Assembly: GCA_039519185.1 (NCBI GenBank)
Contig: CM076847.1
Coordinates: 72,141,864 to 72,205,863 of the forward strand
Source of the DNA: Astragalus membranaceus
Taxonomy: Eukaryota > Streptophyta > Magnoliopsida > Fabales > Fabaceae
Length of the DNA stretch: 64,000 bases
Direction: 5' to 3'
Part shown: positions 10,304-23,289 of the stretch, in pieces
Layout: every line of letters begins with the position of its first letter
Numbering within the stretch: position 1 is the stretch's first letter
The notes under the pieces: generated by a model
The model's database searches: none
What the model was told of the DNA's origin: nothing
Seen by the model: the letters and a program-made list of their open reading frames with translations, nothing else
Translations under genes and position numbers: made by a program

Positions 10304-13300
10304 TCAGCGAGCGGCATCAGCAGTTGATTGGCTTAGGTTAGAGTCCTTTTCAGGTAAAGGATCTCTATCATCAGCAGATGAGTTCCTAGAGTCTTGAACA
10401 TTGTTAAATGAAATATTCTCTTCTTGAAATGCAGCAGGTGTCATAATAGGCTTCACTCCACCAAAACTCACTTTCATTTCCTCATTAGAGATTGGATTAT
10501 TATAATGTGTATGTGTAGGATGCTCCACCCTCTGCTTCTTCGCCTTGTGCTCCAGATGGTGACCAGGAAGAAAACTCGCCACAACAACCTGATTCACAAC
10601 AAGACAGTGTGCTAAGTACCACCTACTTTATATCTTTCGGTGATAATTTCATCAAACATGCTATTGAGGTTTTACCTGCACTGGACCAGAAGCTATAAGC
10701 AAACCCGCGAGTCCACCACCCATAACTCGGCCGTCTGGACATGCCAAAGAGACACTCATCCCACCAGATCGGCTTCTTGTAAATCCATTCTCAGTCGGCA
10801 TAAACGAACCAGACAAGGAAAGAATCTCAAACCGTCCCTGTAAAAGCACCAGTTCGAACATATTTAATCCACTCACTAAGGGCATAAATAAATGAAATTG
10901 GAAGATATCTATAAACCAAAAGCTTATGTTACATATTTTCCAATCAATTAAATTTTATAGAAACATAAACTGAACTGATAGAGAAACAAATGACTGAACT
11001 GTTTCTTTTTATGCAGATGACATAAGATTGAACTCACATCATATGTTAAGGTACCCCCTGAAGAAGTTGGTTGACGAAGTGTAACATTTGAAATTGTGCC
11101 AGTTGCAGAGAGAATGCATATAGCACGTGATCCTTGTTGGGAGAAGGACATAATCTTCATATTAACATCCTGAGACAGACCATGGGAAATCAATATTGCA
11201 AATTGAGCATGTGGAACTGGAACCCCAAAAATGAAATTAAAAAGCAACAATCCAGAGTCAATAATTTACTTCAATAATAATGAGCTGATGACACTATGCA
11301 AGCACTAGATATCATATGATACATAGAATAGTAAAATACCAGACATGCTATGTCACAACTCACAACAATATTACATATGACAAATAACTGTATTTCACTA
11401 TTTCTTCTTCAATATAACAAAGGTAACAATGCTAACACTTATATTCATCATTTATAGATAAACAATACATTCATAGTTTATGTTAGAAATTGTTAAGAAT
11501 TAAGCCCATAACTCATTTCACTTGTTTTACACGTTCCTGGAATCAAATACTGCTCAAAGCCTTGGGTGTTGGCCATCATTTACTTTAAACAGTCTGGTAT
11601 TTACCAAACACATTTCTCAGCCAATCCCATAACTATTATCTCTAGAATTAATTGATTTTATCTAATTGATTATCCTCATTTCAGGACACATACAAACAAA
11701 GTACAACTACGTACATAAATGAATACAAATGTGTAAAAGACATGAACAATGTACAAACAAGAGGTACAGAAATTGTATGGTGTAATGGACATACAAAAAA
11801 AGAGAAAATTACACGTTCTGAAGATATTTACACTTCAGAGTATTTTTCCATTTTAAAAAGAAATTGTTTTACTGGAATTTGCATTTAAATAACAGGTAAA
11901 ATGAATGGCTTTTCATTGCCACTGTATGTGGAACTCATACACAAGTTGATTGGCATAATCTATAATTTAAATAAACTTTAAGATACAGAGCAAAAGAAAT
12001 GAACAGATTTACCTCGCCAGAATTCACTGTAAGCACATGTGGCGTGAAATTAGCACCTACTGAGTATGCAATTCCCTCACCTACTATAATAATACACATA
12101 AAGGAAGATCAATATATAGAGATAGACAGGAAATAAAAGAATGTATTGATGAAATTCCAGAAAGGAACTTTCTTTCTAAACCACAAATATAAAAACAATA
12201 CATCGATCAGTTGATTATATCAGAGCAATCTATAAATGATCTCATTTTCTAGCTCTCTTTTTACACACCTCTCACAAAGGAGGGTCCACATAAAACATTC
12301 TAGTATTTGTATCATCTTTTCACATACCTTATAAGAGACCAACAAGTTCCTCCTCCATGAATTATAAAATATTTTAAAGAATTAGATTGTTATATTAATA
12401 TTAATGCATACTATCATTTTAAGAAACCACTCTTAATATCTTAAATGGATAGGTTCAATTTTAGAAATATTTTGGACTGTAATTCCTATTTTGCCACCCA
12501 TGTTTATCCAACAAGGCAATTATTAGTAATCTGTTAAGAATTATTATTAGTTTAGAGTTAGACTTGAGACCAGTTCAAACATCGCAAATTAGCTAACTAT
12601 TACACTCAATCTACTTATTAAGCTGGTCCCTTCATTTAATCTTAACTGTTTCCATGTCAGATAATGCAATCCTTTCCCACTTCTCACTTAAAGAAAATAA
12701 AGAGCACCATATATGCTACTCCAAACAAAAACAACCTCACTTTCAACCACAAAAATATCACCATCCAGATCTGAAAAGGAATCTTAGGTAATAAGGGTCC
12801 ACTTCCCCCCTAAAAAAACATAAACTCCATCACAAAAGCAGAAATCAAATCCAAAATACTAAACCATAAACTAAAAACACAGATCGTAGAAAATAACTAC
12901 CTCCATCTCAATTAGAACCCAAAGCAAAATAATTGAAAGAAAAAAAAAACAATTATGATATTCCTCCATTTAAGAGCAAAATGACAAGTGCTACTACGTT
13001 AGAAGGATTCGCTCATTTATTATCTACCTCCTACACTCATTTCTCAAAACATTGCAAATATAAACAGTCAAACAAAAAATAACTAAGTTTAAAGGATTCA
13101 TTTCATTTCATAAAACATTTCAAAGATCAAAGAACTATATACTATATATAATATAATACCTGGTCCTGGACTTTCAAAGTCGTACTTATAAGATGACTTC
13201 TTGATAGATTCAACTGGCTTCCCTCTCCCTCTTTTCCAAGCAGAGAAGTCACCAGTCAACGGAATCGACGACGATATCGGCATCGGCGAAAGCGCCGTAA

Positions 13301-13505
13301 CAGCTCCTGGAACCGCTTTACCGTCCGGTCCATACTTCCTAGGCCTTCCCCTCTTCTTCTTCAACCCCGTCGCCGGTGACGGTGCCGGCACGGTGGCCCT
13401 AGAAAAATCCAAGTTGTTCTCAATTCTCGGGGCCACTTGAAAGCTCAACTGGGTCTCACCACCCACCACTGCATGTCCAGTACCAAAATTCTCCCTTTCT
13501 TCCAT
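10304..13505 (-). CDS. AT-hook motif nuclear-localized protein (AHL), two AT-hooks plus PPC domain
   Basis: Five coding exons on the minus strand: 13505-13160, 12080-12013, 11169-11038, 10837-10676 and 10588-10304. All have GT-AG introns and give 993 bp (330 aa). The protein has a first AT-hook (KKKRGRPRKYGPDG, about residues 52-65), a second hook core (KRGRGKP) near residue 98, then a PPC/DUF296 domain (about 120-240: GEGIAYSVGANFTPHV, SRAICILSATGTISNV, GRFEILSLSGSF, GGGLAGLLIASGPVQ). The tail is Ser/Asn-rich. AHL proteins bind the minor groove of AT-rich DNA through the hooks, trimerise through PPC, and act as nuclear matrix-associated regulators. Two hooks plus this PPC sequence fit the AHL1/AHL10 type. 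The start is the first ATG after the leader; an upstream in-frame ATG at 13541 would add 12 residues. No damage seen. Confidence 0.93.
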
Positions 13506-13960
13506 TTTTATCCCAATCAAAGAAAAATTAAGATACCACAAAACCTCGAAACTCTGCTTAAACCCTATCTATAAAAGATTCAAACATTTTCACACCCTAA
13601 TCACCCAAAAATAATCAGAAAAAATTGAAATTTTGAAAGGGATAAAAATAACAACTTTATTGAACAGAAACAGATTTGAATGCAGCAAAAATCTAGGAGC
13701 TCAGAGGAAACCTAAAACACACAAACTTTTCTTGTAAGAAACGGTGAAACCATGAAGACACGGAGCTGAAATTGGAACAGTTGAGCTTACGCTCCGAGAA
13801 AATCGCAGTAGTGTAAGCTCAAATCTGCGCCATTGTAGATAACACAGAAAAATTGAAAATTACCATAGAATTTTTGGGAAAATTAATACAATTACAGAGA
13901 AAAATATAGAGTCTGGTTTGGAAATTCTTCTGAGTGATATATGAATTTTTAGGGTTTTGC
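13506..13960 (-). other. AHL 5' leader and proximal promoter
   Basis: Non-coding sequence directly upstream of the AHL start codon, rich in A on the coding strand. The transcription start cannot be placed precisely; the AT-rich block left of about 13960 is plausible leader and the DNA beyond is promoter. Confidence 0.4.
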
Positions 13961-15727
13961 AGGAAAAAGGTGGAGTAAATAAATAAAGTCGATAAAAAAT
14001 TTTAGAAAAATAAATAAATATTAAAATAAAGTAATTAAATATTCGGAATTTAATTATGAATTAATATTTTAATAGTAAAAATGAAATTATAAATTTTGGT
14101 TAAGAAATTGGTTCACGTCCGTCTTGGAAATTTAATAAAGTTGATTTAATAAATGAGTGTGAGTGCAGGTACTTAATTTGAATACATTAAAAAAATAGGT
14201 AGGATTTTTGAAAAGGAAAGAAATTGGCTTTTTTTAATTATAAAACTGGCATTTATTTTAAAGCTTTTCCTTTAAAATAAATATTCAAAGCTGTAAAGCT
14301 AAGAACGGAACCATTACATTTTCCCAACTACTGACAAGTTCTTTGTCTTTTCAGTTAAATTAAATTAAAGTTGACCAAGAAACTCAAATAGATGAATTTA
14401 ATAGAAAAAAAAAAGAGAAATTTGAAATGCCCGCATGGTTTAGTGAAATTACAACATATGCCACTGTAAACGCGTGCTTCTGTTTGGTCCCTTTCTTTCT
14501 TCTTCTCCTCCTACCTTGATCACCGGCTTCTGTTGACCAAAATGTTTGTGTCCTAAAAAGTAAAACCTACTTTCCCCTTTTTATGAGGAAAATAAATAAA
14601 AACCGAGGAATAGATGATATCACGGATCTGAGAAAATTCGGTTGAGATTTCGCAACGGCAGTTTATGATGCACAATATATGTGCTCTATGTCTTCATAAT
14701 TCTCTGTCGTGTAAAGCTACTGATGTTAGTTACCAAACTTTGGATGATATGCAGTCGCTGCATTGCTCATCGGATCAAAAAAAAGGAAATGTTCTTAATT
14801 CAGATTCAACGACTATATATCAGTTGCAACATTTTTTTGACCAAATATATCAGTTGCAACTTGTTCATATTCATATTATTCCAATTCTCCTTGAGTCAAA
14901 AAAAAATCCTATTCTCCTTTAATTTATTTTAGGTAAAATTACTCTTATGCTCTTTTTGTTGTTTTTTTAATTAGTTAGTCATCTATATTTTCTAATTTAA
15001 GTCTTTTAACTCATATATAACATACACATCGTTTTCTTTTTTCCTATTTTTCGTTTCAAATAAATTGACATGTTTGCTACATGGATGAGATGTTTGTAAT
15101 ATCTGTGCTTCAAAAACCCTTCTATGGCTTAACTTCACACCAATGAGTCGAATTCAAGTATGCTTAACTCATACTTGTTTTATTTTGAGTGGGAGGCATA
15201 ACAAAATGTTGTTGTGGTGTGAAAGTTGTCTTAGAATTTACGTTTTATTTTAAGAAAACGTGACCAAACAAAAGGCAATAAATTTTGGAGGTGTAGAAAT
15301 TATGTGGTATGTAAAGTTGCTGTCGGTTTTTTTTACTCTTGTCCTAATAAATTTTACTCTTGTTCTAATACTAACGTTGTTTTTTTTTATATTTTTTATA
15401 GGATCCTAACATTGATCATGGATGCAACTTTTTTGACTAGTATAGAGAGTTTGTTCTTTGGTTGTAAGGTGCAAAGACACAATGTTCATAATGCGGCCAA
15501 AAGGAAATGGAAAGCACACTTAGACAGACACTTAAAATAAAAATTTCTAAATGTATTTTTAACAAAGTTATTTTTAATAAAGATGAACGCACATCAGCAT
15601 TATTTTTATAATTTTTTTACTGAATTTATCTATTAAATTTTATCATAAACTATAAAATATTTAATTAATTTCAATAGTAGCAATGTTTTTAATTAAACTT
15701 GGTCTTAAATTGACCTGTAATTAACCC
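13961..15727. other. intergenic, no recognised gene
   Basis: AT-rich DNA with short random ORFs (for example 14665-14932) that lack codon structure or family motifs. No RNA gene or clear transposon terminus seen. Confidence 0.5.
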
Positions 15728-15965
15728 AGGGGTGTGGTTGAGCGGTTGGGGCTCATCCTTCCTTAATCAAGTGTCGAGGGGTATGGAGCAGCTTTAAATC
15801 CCCGGGCCAGCTGTCCCACCCTTCGAGGTGCTTCAAATCCAGCGAGGAGATTAGTCACTGCGTTCGGCAGTGGATACCTAGTCCCGACCATAATTTGAGA
15901 CGAGATTAAGATTAGTTATATTTGGTTCTAATCCGTCTGATACTCTACCCATAGTCAAAACAAAA
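15728..15965 (+). mobile_element. tRNA-derived SINE-like element
   Basis: The head GTGTGGTTGAGCGGTTGGGG resembles a tRNA A-box region, and GCTTTAAATCCCC about 45 bp later resembles a B box. A body follows containing GATTAGTCACTGCG and GTGGATACC, and it ends near an A-rich tail. A diverged relative of the body lies in reverse at 46511-46605, which supports a repeat family. No ORF. Exact borders and target duplication are not resolved. Confidence 0.5.
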
Positions 15966-16331
15966 GAAAAGAGAGAATGATAAGTTAGTTTGAATAGAAC
16001 CATGTCAATCAAGTCTCCAATTATAATTTCAAAATAACCGGAGAACTAGAATAATGAAGGCCATCGACATCTCAAAAATTCAAAATAGCAGTAATCCTTC
16101 TCTACGTAGGTGGATATCCAATACACCATATCCGGATGAAACAATCAGTAAGAAATGAATAAAATTAAATCGCATTAGACCGCAAAGTCTCATTAGTAAG
16201 TTTGTTCCACAGCATAGTCTGCGTTCACTTCTTGTAATGTACACAATCGGGAAGCCAATTACAATTGACTTATGACTTTCCATTACAGGTAAACTACAAC
16301 AAGTAAAATGAAAAAAAGCCAAACAAAATAA

Positions 16332-19300
16332 TCATGCCAACATATAAGCTAGCCTTCTTTCCTCAAAGGAATATTCAATCTCTTGGACCAAGTCACCTCC
16401 AAAAGGAGCTGGAATCATGCCCACATTCATCAAAACTGTTGAAGGAACTGGAGTCATGGCCACACTCATTGGAATCGATACTGTAGAAGGTGTTGCGGGC
16501 ACAGGAATAGGCATTGCCTTTGGAGTTCTATTCTCTTCATCTATCACTGTAGCTGTCTTGGAAGGAGTGGTGAATGGCACATTGTTAAGTGGCATTGTTT
16601 TCTGCAACTTCTCACTCTGCATATTCGATTCATTAGCCACGTACGGTTTTGACGATACATTTGAAGATATGGGAGAAAAAGGCTGTCTAGACAGAGGAGA
16701 TTCTTCTATGCTGTGAGCACTCCCAGCACCAAATGAGTGCTTTTTTACAGGAATGCCAGCAATATCGAGTCCTCTTCGAGCTGTACAAAGAGGGAAATGC
16801 ATGTGTTAAAGGAGAATTCATGTGCACGGGGTTTATAAGTTATACATATGTAAACTCTATTGCAATTTATAGAGAATTGGTTGATCCTGTTCTTTTGAAT
16901 CAAACAGGAAGGAAAAAAAAACCAATTATAACTCTTTTTAACTGGGAACTCTGCAACCTCAGAGTATATTAACCAAAAAAAAGAAAAGTAGAGTTTGAGT
17001 ACACTACCTGATGATAAACACGAAGTGTCATCCAGGTAATTTAGTTGCTCAAATTGGTGCGTTTTGTCGGTCTTTCTCATGGCACGTGAACCAGTAGCTT
17101 TTAGATCAGGTTTTGGAGTTTGATGCACTGCTCCTCCAAGGGAGACTCTTCTACTAGCTGCACCTCCGGTTGACATCCTAGGTGCCTTTTTTACACTCTG
17201 TGGCTTTGAAGGGCTTGGTTTTGACCCATATAGTGCCTCCTGTTCCGCTATCATTTGTCCCTGCAGCTTCTTTAGGTCCTGAAACAGAAAAAGTTATATT
17301 TTAACAAGTTTTGGAAAAATTACTCAAGTCAATAAACTGTTGCGTAGAAAAAGTTTTGGAAAGGAATATGACCATACCCGCTGCCTACGACGTTCTTGCT
17401 CTTTCTCTTGTCGTAATATATTGTACTCTTCAAGCATTGAGAGTAGACGAATCTAAAAAGCCACAAACAGACAAATCATTTTCAGATTTACGTGAGCAAT
17501 AAGTAAACAAAAAATTCAAAAATTCATTGAGATAGCAGTTTTCTTAGAGAGAGTACTTACACCATCATATGTGAACTCAATGCCTTTTTCCCTTTCCCAT
17601 GCTGAAGTTTTTGAAGCCAAAGCATCTACCATTCCTATTTACAAAGGGAGACATATTACAAGTTTACAACTATACACAAACAATCTCCTCATATCCAAAT
17701 TGACACCTTACATATAGTACTGCCTTATAATGTACTCCACAAAACCTTTTGCACGCAGGTTCGTTATTCAGTTTGATGTCCAATTACAAATTAATAACAA
17801 AATTGCAAAAACAAAAATAATATGAATACCTGGAAGTTTGTTAACCAAGGCACGAGCTTTCTCAGCTCGCTTGAGAGTAAGATGAGCGCCTCTCCCAGCA
17901 TTATATCGATTTTCATCCTGGAAGATAAACAAAATGAACAGTTAGTTTAATTATGATGGAAAATAAGGAAGCCAAAAAATGACAATGTTGAGGCAAAATG
18001 CAAACAACTAACCCTGTTGTATTCCTCAAGCCAAGATTCTTCATCACAGGCTGCCAACCATTTCTCAACCTTTTCAAGTATGTCCTTTCGACCTAAAGCT
18101 TCCTCCTTAACTCGGGCAACCTGATTTTCAATCTGTTCAAGCACAGAAGCAGGGTCCACAGATCCTGCATCAAGGAAGAATCAAATTTTGAATTTGAAAA
18201 AGAAATAATCTGCATCGTGCCCAGAGATGCCTTACAATAAAAAAAAATAGATAGAAAGGCACCAGATTCTAAAGTTTCAACAGCATAGTCATCTGCAACA
18301 TCTACTTCTGGAACCAAATGAGTCTTTCTACAAATCTCCTCCAGCTCCGCCCTCTTCTTTAGCACAAGCTCTTTCATTTTGCTGGATTTTAACTCTTCTA
18401 ATCTGGATACTTCCGCTTCAACCTGCATGGCACCATTTCTTCTCCATGAATTATGGACTACCATAAATCAAGAAATACTGTCCATATTATACTCAAGTAA
18501 CTTACACAATTGATGAAGTCCACGGACAAGGTGTTTGGTTCTGTTATTTCATGTTCTGAGGCAGCTATATTACAAGTAACATTCTGAAACATCTGTTGCT
18601 CTTCAATAGGCGTATCCATTAAGTTCCAGAGCTCCAACATTGTTGTTGCGAGATCTTGGAGCTGCCAAACATACATGATTAACAACTATCAACCAGAAGA
18701 AAGAAACACAACTTTTTAAATATAAAGTGTCAATTTATTTTTAAACTATTCTTTACCTTCTGCATTCTCTGTAATTTAATTTCCCGCAGTTCTTGTACTG
18801 CAGCAGCCAATTGCTGGATGGTATCATTGCTTACACTCTTAGGTCCTTCTAAGTCTCCTAAACTGGGATGAATTCTATTGACTGTCTGCTTAAAGTCAAA
18901 ACCAAGCACTAAACAAAGAGAATTTAAAGTGTACAGGTGCTCCTGGACCTTCTTTAGACGACCACTCTGCATGAAAAGAAGAATCAAGCATAGTTAAAAT
19001 AGTAACAATGAGCACACAAAAAAATGTTGTTAAGTCGATGACACAGTAAAAAATGGCAGAAGTAAATTATCGACCTTCTCACTGTGAAGTGCATGCAGCT
19101 CTCTGTGCAAATCTTCCAGCTTTCTCAAGGATAGATCACTTTCATCTACAATATCGGAAATATACTCTTTTGGACCATAGATTTCAATTGTGATACTTTG
19201 AATCTGCTCTTTAATTTCGATTAACTGAGTTCTACGCTCAGACTTCTTCTTTCGCATCTCCTCCAACTGTGGAAGAATTCTAGTGTACTCTTCCTTTAGG

Positions 19301-20249
19301 CTTCCAGCATTTTGATCAGACTAGACAAACAAGAAAAAGACATAATAGTATTTCAATCTTATTAGTAGTCTAACTAACTGGATAACAAGTTATCTTGACA
19401 GACAAAAGACTCAAGGAAGTAGCAAATAGTTGATTTTTTATGTTATTGATGATGGTGACAATAGTAACCTTGCTACAGAGCTGGTGCTTCTGGGTATGAT
19501 GAGTGTATTACCTGTGGATATGATGCTAAGACTAGACAGAATTTATATTTCCCTTCAATTTGAAATTAGCAAAAACAATGTCTCTTTGTATAATATGGAT
19601 TTCAAACATTCATGAACTGGATGGCATGAGTCATATCACTTATCCCTTGGTTTATAAGTATATCTCTCCAGGAATCGTGAAAAAAGTTCTAGAAATAGAG
19701 TGGCAATCCACCAAGGATGCTAACTTTCTAATCTAGATCTTACCATTTCAAAACTTAAGCCCTTTTACTGCCAAAATCAGTTAACTAAAACACACACACA
19801 CACACATCACAATAAACAAGTAACCTCAGTTACTAAAATATCTAACCTGCCTAGTGTGTACCGGTCGCTCTCCCATTGCTGAACATATGGCTGCAAGTTC
19901 TGCCTCACAATCAGCAATTGCCTGCCTTAGTTGAGCTCTCGATCGATTTGCCTGATCGACCTTCCTTCTGTACACCTCAAGACACTCTTGTTCAAGCTCA
20001 AATAGCATTCTGTCTCTATCTGTCTCAGCCTCGCCAACCTCATCCCATATGATCTAATAAAGAAGTTCAGGCAATTAATGACAAATCCTCACAGTTTTAC
20101 AGAAGTTATTCAATCCACCTGCTGTTGGTGGAGAGGTGCTGGCAGAAAAGGTAACTGCAGCAAAACAAAAAGCATACCTGAAGTTCATACAGAAGTGATC
20201 CACATGTTGTTTCAGCTTGCGAAAGGGGATCATTTTGAGGTTTAGACAT
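16332..20249 (-). CDS. 65-kDa microtubule-associated protein, MAP65-3/PLEIADE-like
   Basis: Twelve coding exons: 20249-20178, 20053-19847, 19320-19075, 18966-18757, 18661-18506, 18422-18263, 18164-18013, 17917-17830, 17634-17561, 17452-17378, 17278-17008 and 16780-16332. They total 2160 bp (719 aa) with every junction in frame. The start MSKPQNDPLSQAETTCGSLL and the repeated coiled-coil heptads (about residues 40-400) are typical of MAP65/PRC1/Ase1. The conserved microtubule-binding region includes DENRYNAGRGAHLTLKRAEK and EKGIEFTYDGIRLLSML (about 455-510). The basic, Pro/Ser-rich C-terminal tail is variable in the family. These homodimers cross-link antiparallel microtubules. The N-terminus and length best fit MAP65-3, which acts in the phragmoplast midzone at cytokinesis; subtype is from memory. 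MSA sites upstream agree with a mitotic role. No disruption seen. Confidence 0.93.
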
Positions 20250-21260
20250 TTTGGAGCACTGGAATCTGCCGGACAGGTTGTTTAAAATTCAGAAAGATGA
20301 AAGCAAGCAAAGCATGAATGACAGAAACTCTCGTTCTTATATGACTGGATATTTCAGTATCATAGATATACAAACTAACAAAATATACTTGGGCAAGAAA
20401 ACAATTATTGAAAAATCAAGAAAATTAAAGGCCCCGGTCCAAGAGGTGCAAACATAGAAAAAGATTTTGGATTTTGATTGAGGACAAAAATTAACATTGG
20501 TAGCTAATGCAAAAGAGGTTGCCAATTCCCATAAGGTTATGGCTCAGATATATATTTGAAATTTGCAAGTGAAACCATGGTGACACAATGTTTTAGTTGC
20601 TAAACAAACAGTAAATATCCAAATACACAGCCACTAGTATTCCTTCACTAAACAAACATCCCTGAAACCTAAAAAAACAAATCTTTATCACAACGATGGA
20701 AGCATGGGCTCTGCAAAACAGCTTAAGAGAATTACAACATTAGTAACAACATTACTACTAGTACAAGAACATCAATTTTCTAATTAGCATCGTCTCAAAT
20801 ACAGAATTTATTTTTAAGGAAAAAACTTAATTGAACCCTAATTCGTTAAGCCCTCGAATTTGAAAAGAGGGAAAAGTACACAGCTTAGTTCTATCATTCT
20901 GATTGAGAGGAAAGTTAAATGGATCTCAGCTGGAAGTAGCTACACTACATGATTAAAATTCAAAACAGCGAGAAACAAGATGCAAAATAGGGAATCTTCC
21001 GATTTCACAACGAGGAAAATGGAAAGTGGGTAGAGAAATATAGAAACGAAATTAAAGATGTCTAGAGTTAGAAAGAAGTTTGAATTTCCCAAAGTTAGGG
21101 ATTTGGATATGAGAATTTTAATTATTGAGTAAAGAATGTGATGTGAGTAGTACTGACCTGAAGAGCAAGGGTATCGGGGAATTGGATGGTTGGTATTGGG
21201 ATTTCGATTCCTCAGTGCAGTGCTGTGAAGAGGAATGATTTGAATTTGCCGAGAAAATGA

Positions 21261-21296
21261 GAGTGAGTGAGTGAGTGAGTGAGTGAGTGAGTGAGT
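21261..21296. repeat. (GAGT)9 microsatellite
   Basis: Nine tandem tetranucleotide units inside the predicted MAP65 leader exon (ACTC in the transcript). Length polymorphism here would change the 5' UTR. Confidence 0.95.
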
Positions 21297-21355
21297 TTTC
21301 GTGGAAAAGGAAAATGGGTTTGAAGTTTGAATTGATGAGAGAGGGAGAGAGAATG

Positions 21356-21386
21356 TAGCCGTTTTCAGAAAAAGGAGACCGTTGGG
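21356..21386 (-). promoter_or_regulatory. two MSA-type (MYB3R) elements upstream of MAP65
   Basis: On the minus strand CCCAACGGTC (21386-21377) fits the mitosis-specific activator consensus YCYAACGGYY exactly. A second AACGG core (AAAACGGCTA, 21365-21356) follows 11 bases downstream. MSA sites recruit three-repeat MYBs that drive G2/M transcription, as expected for a cytokinesis gene. Function is inferred from position and consensus. Confidence 0.6.
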
Positions 21387-21712
21387 GATCAAGATCGTTC
21401 GACGTGCACTTGATTTGGATTTGGATTTGGATTTATTGGTTATTATTATTCCTCTCTTCTTTCTCTCTACCTCTTTTTTTTTAAAGAAAAATAAATAAAA
21501 ATGTATTTTTTTTTGTCAAGATGTTTTTTTGTTGACGTGGAATAATAATGTATGTTGGTGGGCTTCGGATCCTAAGAAAGTAAGAGGTTTTTTTTTATAC
21601 CCCCCGTTAACTCTCATCTACCCCCATCCAATACCGTAATCTCAAAAATACCTCTGACATAAATTACAAAAATTGACTTTTGAAAGATTCTCTGGTGGTG
21701 GACCACTAAATC

Positions 21713-22010
21713 TGGAAATCGGATTTACCTAAATAGAAGGTAAATCCGATTAGCTTTAAATACGTATTAAATTGACACGCATAAGTCAAATCGGATCTAT
21801 CAAATTGACAGATAAATCCGATTTGACCATTTAATTCAGAACAAAAAGCAAAATTTTAATAAATCGGATTTAGCTAAATCCGATGCGCAATCAGATTTAC
21901 CTAAATCCGCTTATATGTTTTAATGAATCGGATTTACCGGGATGGGGGTATATCCGATTTGTAAAAAATACAAAGCGGATTTACGTTTGAGGCACGTAAA
22001 TCCGCTTTTT
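21713..22010. repeat. left subterminal AAATCCGATT repeats of the MULE
   Basis: At least ten direct and inverted copies of (T)AAATCCGATT or AATCGGATTTA with small changes, separated by 5-40 bp. A matching cluster lies at 24690-24870. Such clusters are typical transposase-binding or subterminal repeats. Confidence 0.75.
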
Positions 22011-22049
22011 TTTAAATTATTTTCTGTATAACTGTTGTTCTATTTTGAA

Positions 22050-23277
22050 ACAGATATTGTGCATACAGAGTCGCAGGTTGTTCCTTTCGTGGTAGACACT
22101 ACAGAGGCATTCTGGACGGAGAGGGTATATTTTTCAAACTAATTTTCTTAATCAAAGTTTGGTACATATTTAATTAATTAAGTACGCAACATTTCTATTT
22201 TCTATTTTGTAGATTTTTTCTACACGCCAGGATGTTGAAGAGTGGGCTAACGCGGTTGGGACGCGTATTGGAGTTGTGGTTATCATTGTAAGATCTGACA
22301 AAGCTGGAGGTAAAAGGGGTTCTAGAGATAAGATTATTTTTGGTTGCGAGAAGCAAAGGAAGTGGTCTAATGATTCTAGAGTTTTCGGGTCTAAGAGAAG
22401 AAGCTGTCCGTTTACATTGAGAGCTACTTGTACAATACGTCATGGGGGTTGGCGTGTGAATGTTAGGTGTGGCCTTCACACACATGAGTTGCTTACTACC
22501 CCGGTCGGGTCGACAGCTTTTGGTCGTTTAACTAAGCCGCAGAAAGCTATTGTTAATGAGCACACTGATCTGAATGTTGCACCGAAAGATTGTCTTACTG
22601 CTTTGAAGAACCATTATCCGGACAACGTCACTTCTCTTCCTCAAATATATAGGCAGCGTTACGCCTATAGGTCTTCTAAGAGGGGTCCTAGAACGGACAT
22701 TCAGGAGCTTTTGAGATTGATTGAGTTGAAAAATTATTTATGTTGGAGCAGAAAAGTTGAGGGTTCCGATGTGGTCAGTGACATCATGTGGGCGCATCCC
22801 ACTTCTATTAAGTTATTTCGGTTATTTCCAAATGTTCTTATTCTTGACACCACCTACAAGACCAAAAAATACAATCTACCTCTATTGGAGATTGTAGGAG
22901 TCACTGTCTTCAACGGAGTTAACTTTCTCGGTTGCTTTTGCCTATATTTCACACGAGCTTGGAATTCATTTTACTTGGGCATTACAGCAACTGAAAGAAT
23001 TATTTGACTTCCACGGGCTTCAGCCTCAGGTGTTCTTGACTGACAGAGATCTTGGTCTTATGTCTGGTATTGTTGATGTCTTTCCTTCGGCTACAAATTT
23101 GTTATGTTCTTAGCACGTGACTAAAAATGTGAAAGCGAAGATTAAAGAGTTGGTGCACGTGGATAGGCAAAAGGACGTACTCTCTCTTTGGCATAACATT
23201 ATTGATTCACTTGACGAGTCAGAGTACTCAGCTCACTTGAAGATTTTTGAGGACTCCTGCGTTGATTTACCCGCAGA
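22050..23277 (+). pseudogene. MULE transposase, broken
   Basis: A short upstream exon ends at TGGACGGAGAGG|gtatat. A second opens at 22212 after TTTTGTAG (IFSTRQDVEEWANAVG). An N-terminal Cys/His-rich DNA-binding region (FGCEKQRKWSND...SCPFTLRA...CGLHTHEL) precedes the catalytic core of Mutator-like transposases (LDTTYKTKKYNLPLLEIVG, then FLTDRDLGLM). The frame shifts near 22940. A TAG at about 23112-23114 stands where a W or K before HV is expected (LLC-x-HVTKNVKAKIKEL). Sequence stops near 23277 at DLPADII, so the C-terminal third of the DDE domain and any zinc finger are missing. Cannot be active. Confidence 0.85.
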
Positions 23278-23289
23278 CATCATCCGAGG

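Larger units (their letters stand above)
20250..21400 (-). other. MAP65 5' UTR with a large leader intron
   Basis: Just before the start codon an acceptor (CCGGCAG) ends an intron of about 0.9 kb. Its likely donor is CAG|GTCAGT at about 21157. The upstream leader exon runs from there to roughly 21400 and contains an ACTC microsatellite. The junctions are sequence-based predictions; the transcription start is not fixed. Confidence 0.6.

Noticed and set aside
14665..14932. overlapping 83-85-aa ORFs
   Set aside because: No codon bias, no homology recognised, two frames open at once in AT-rich DNA.
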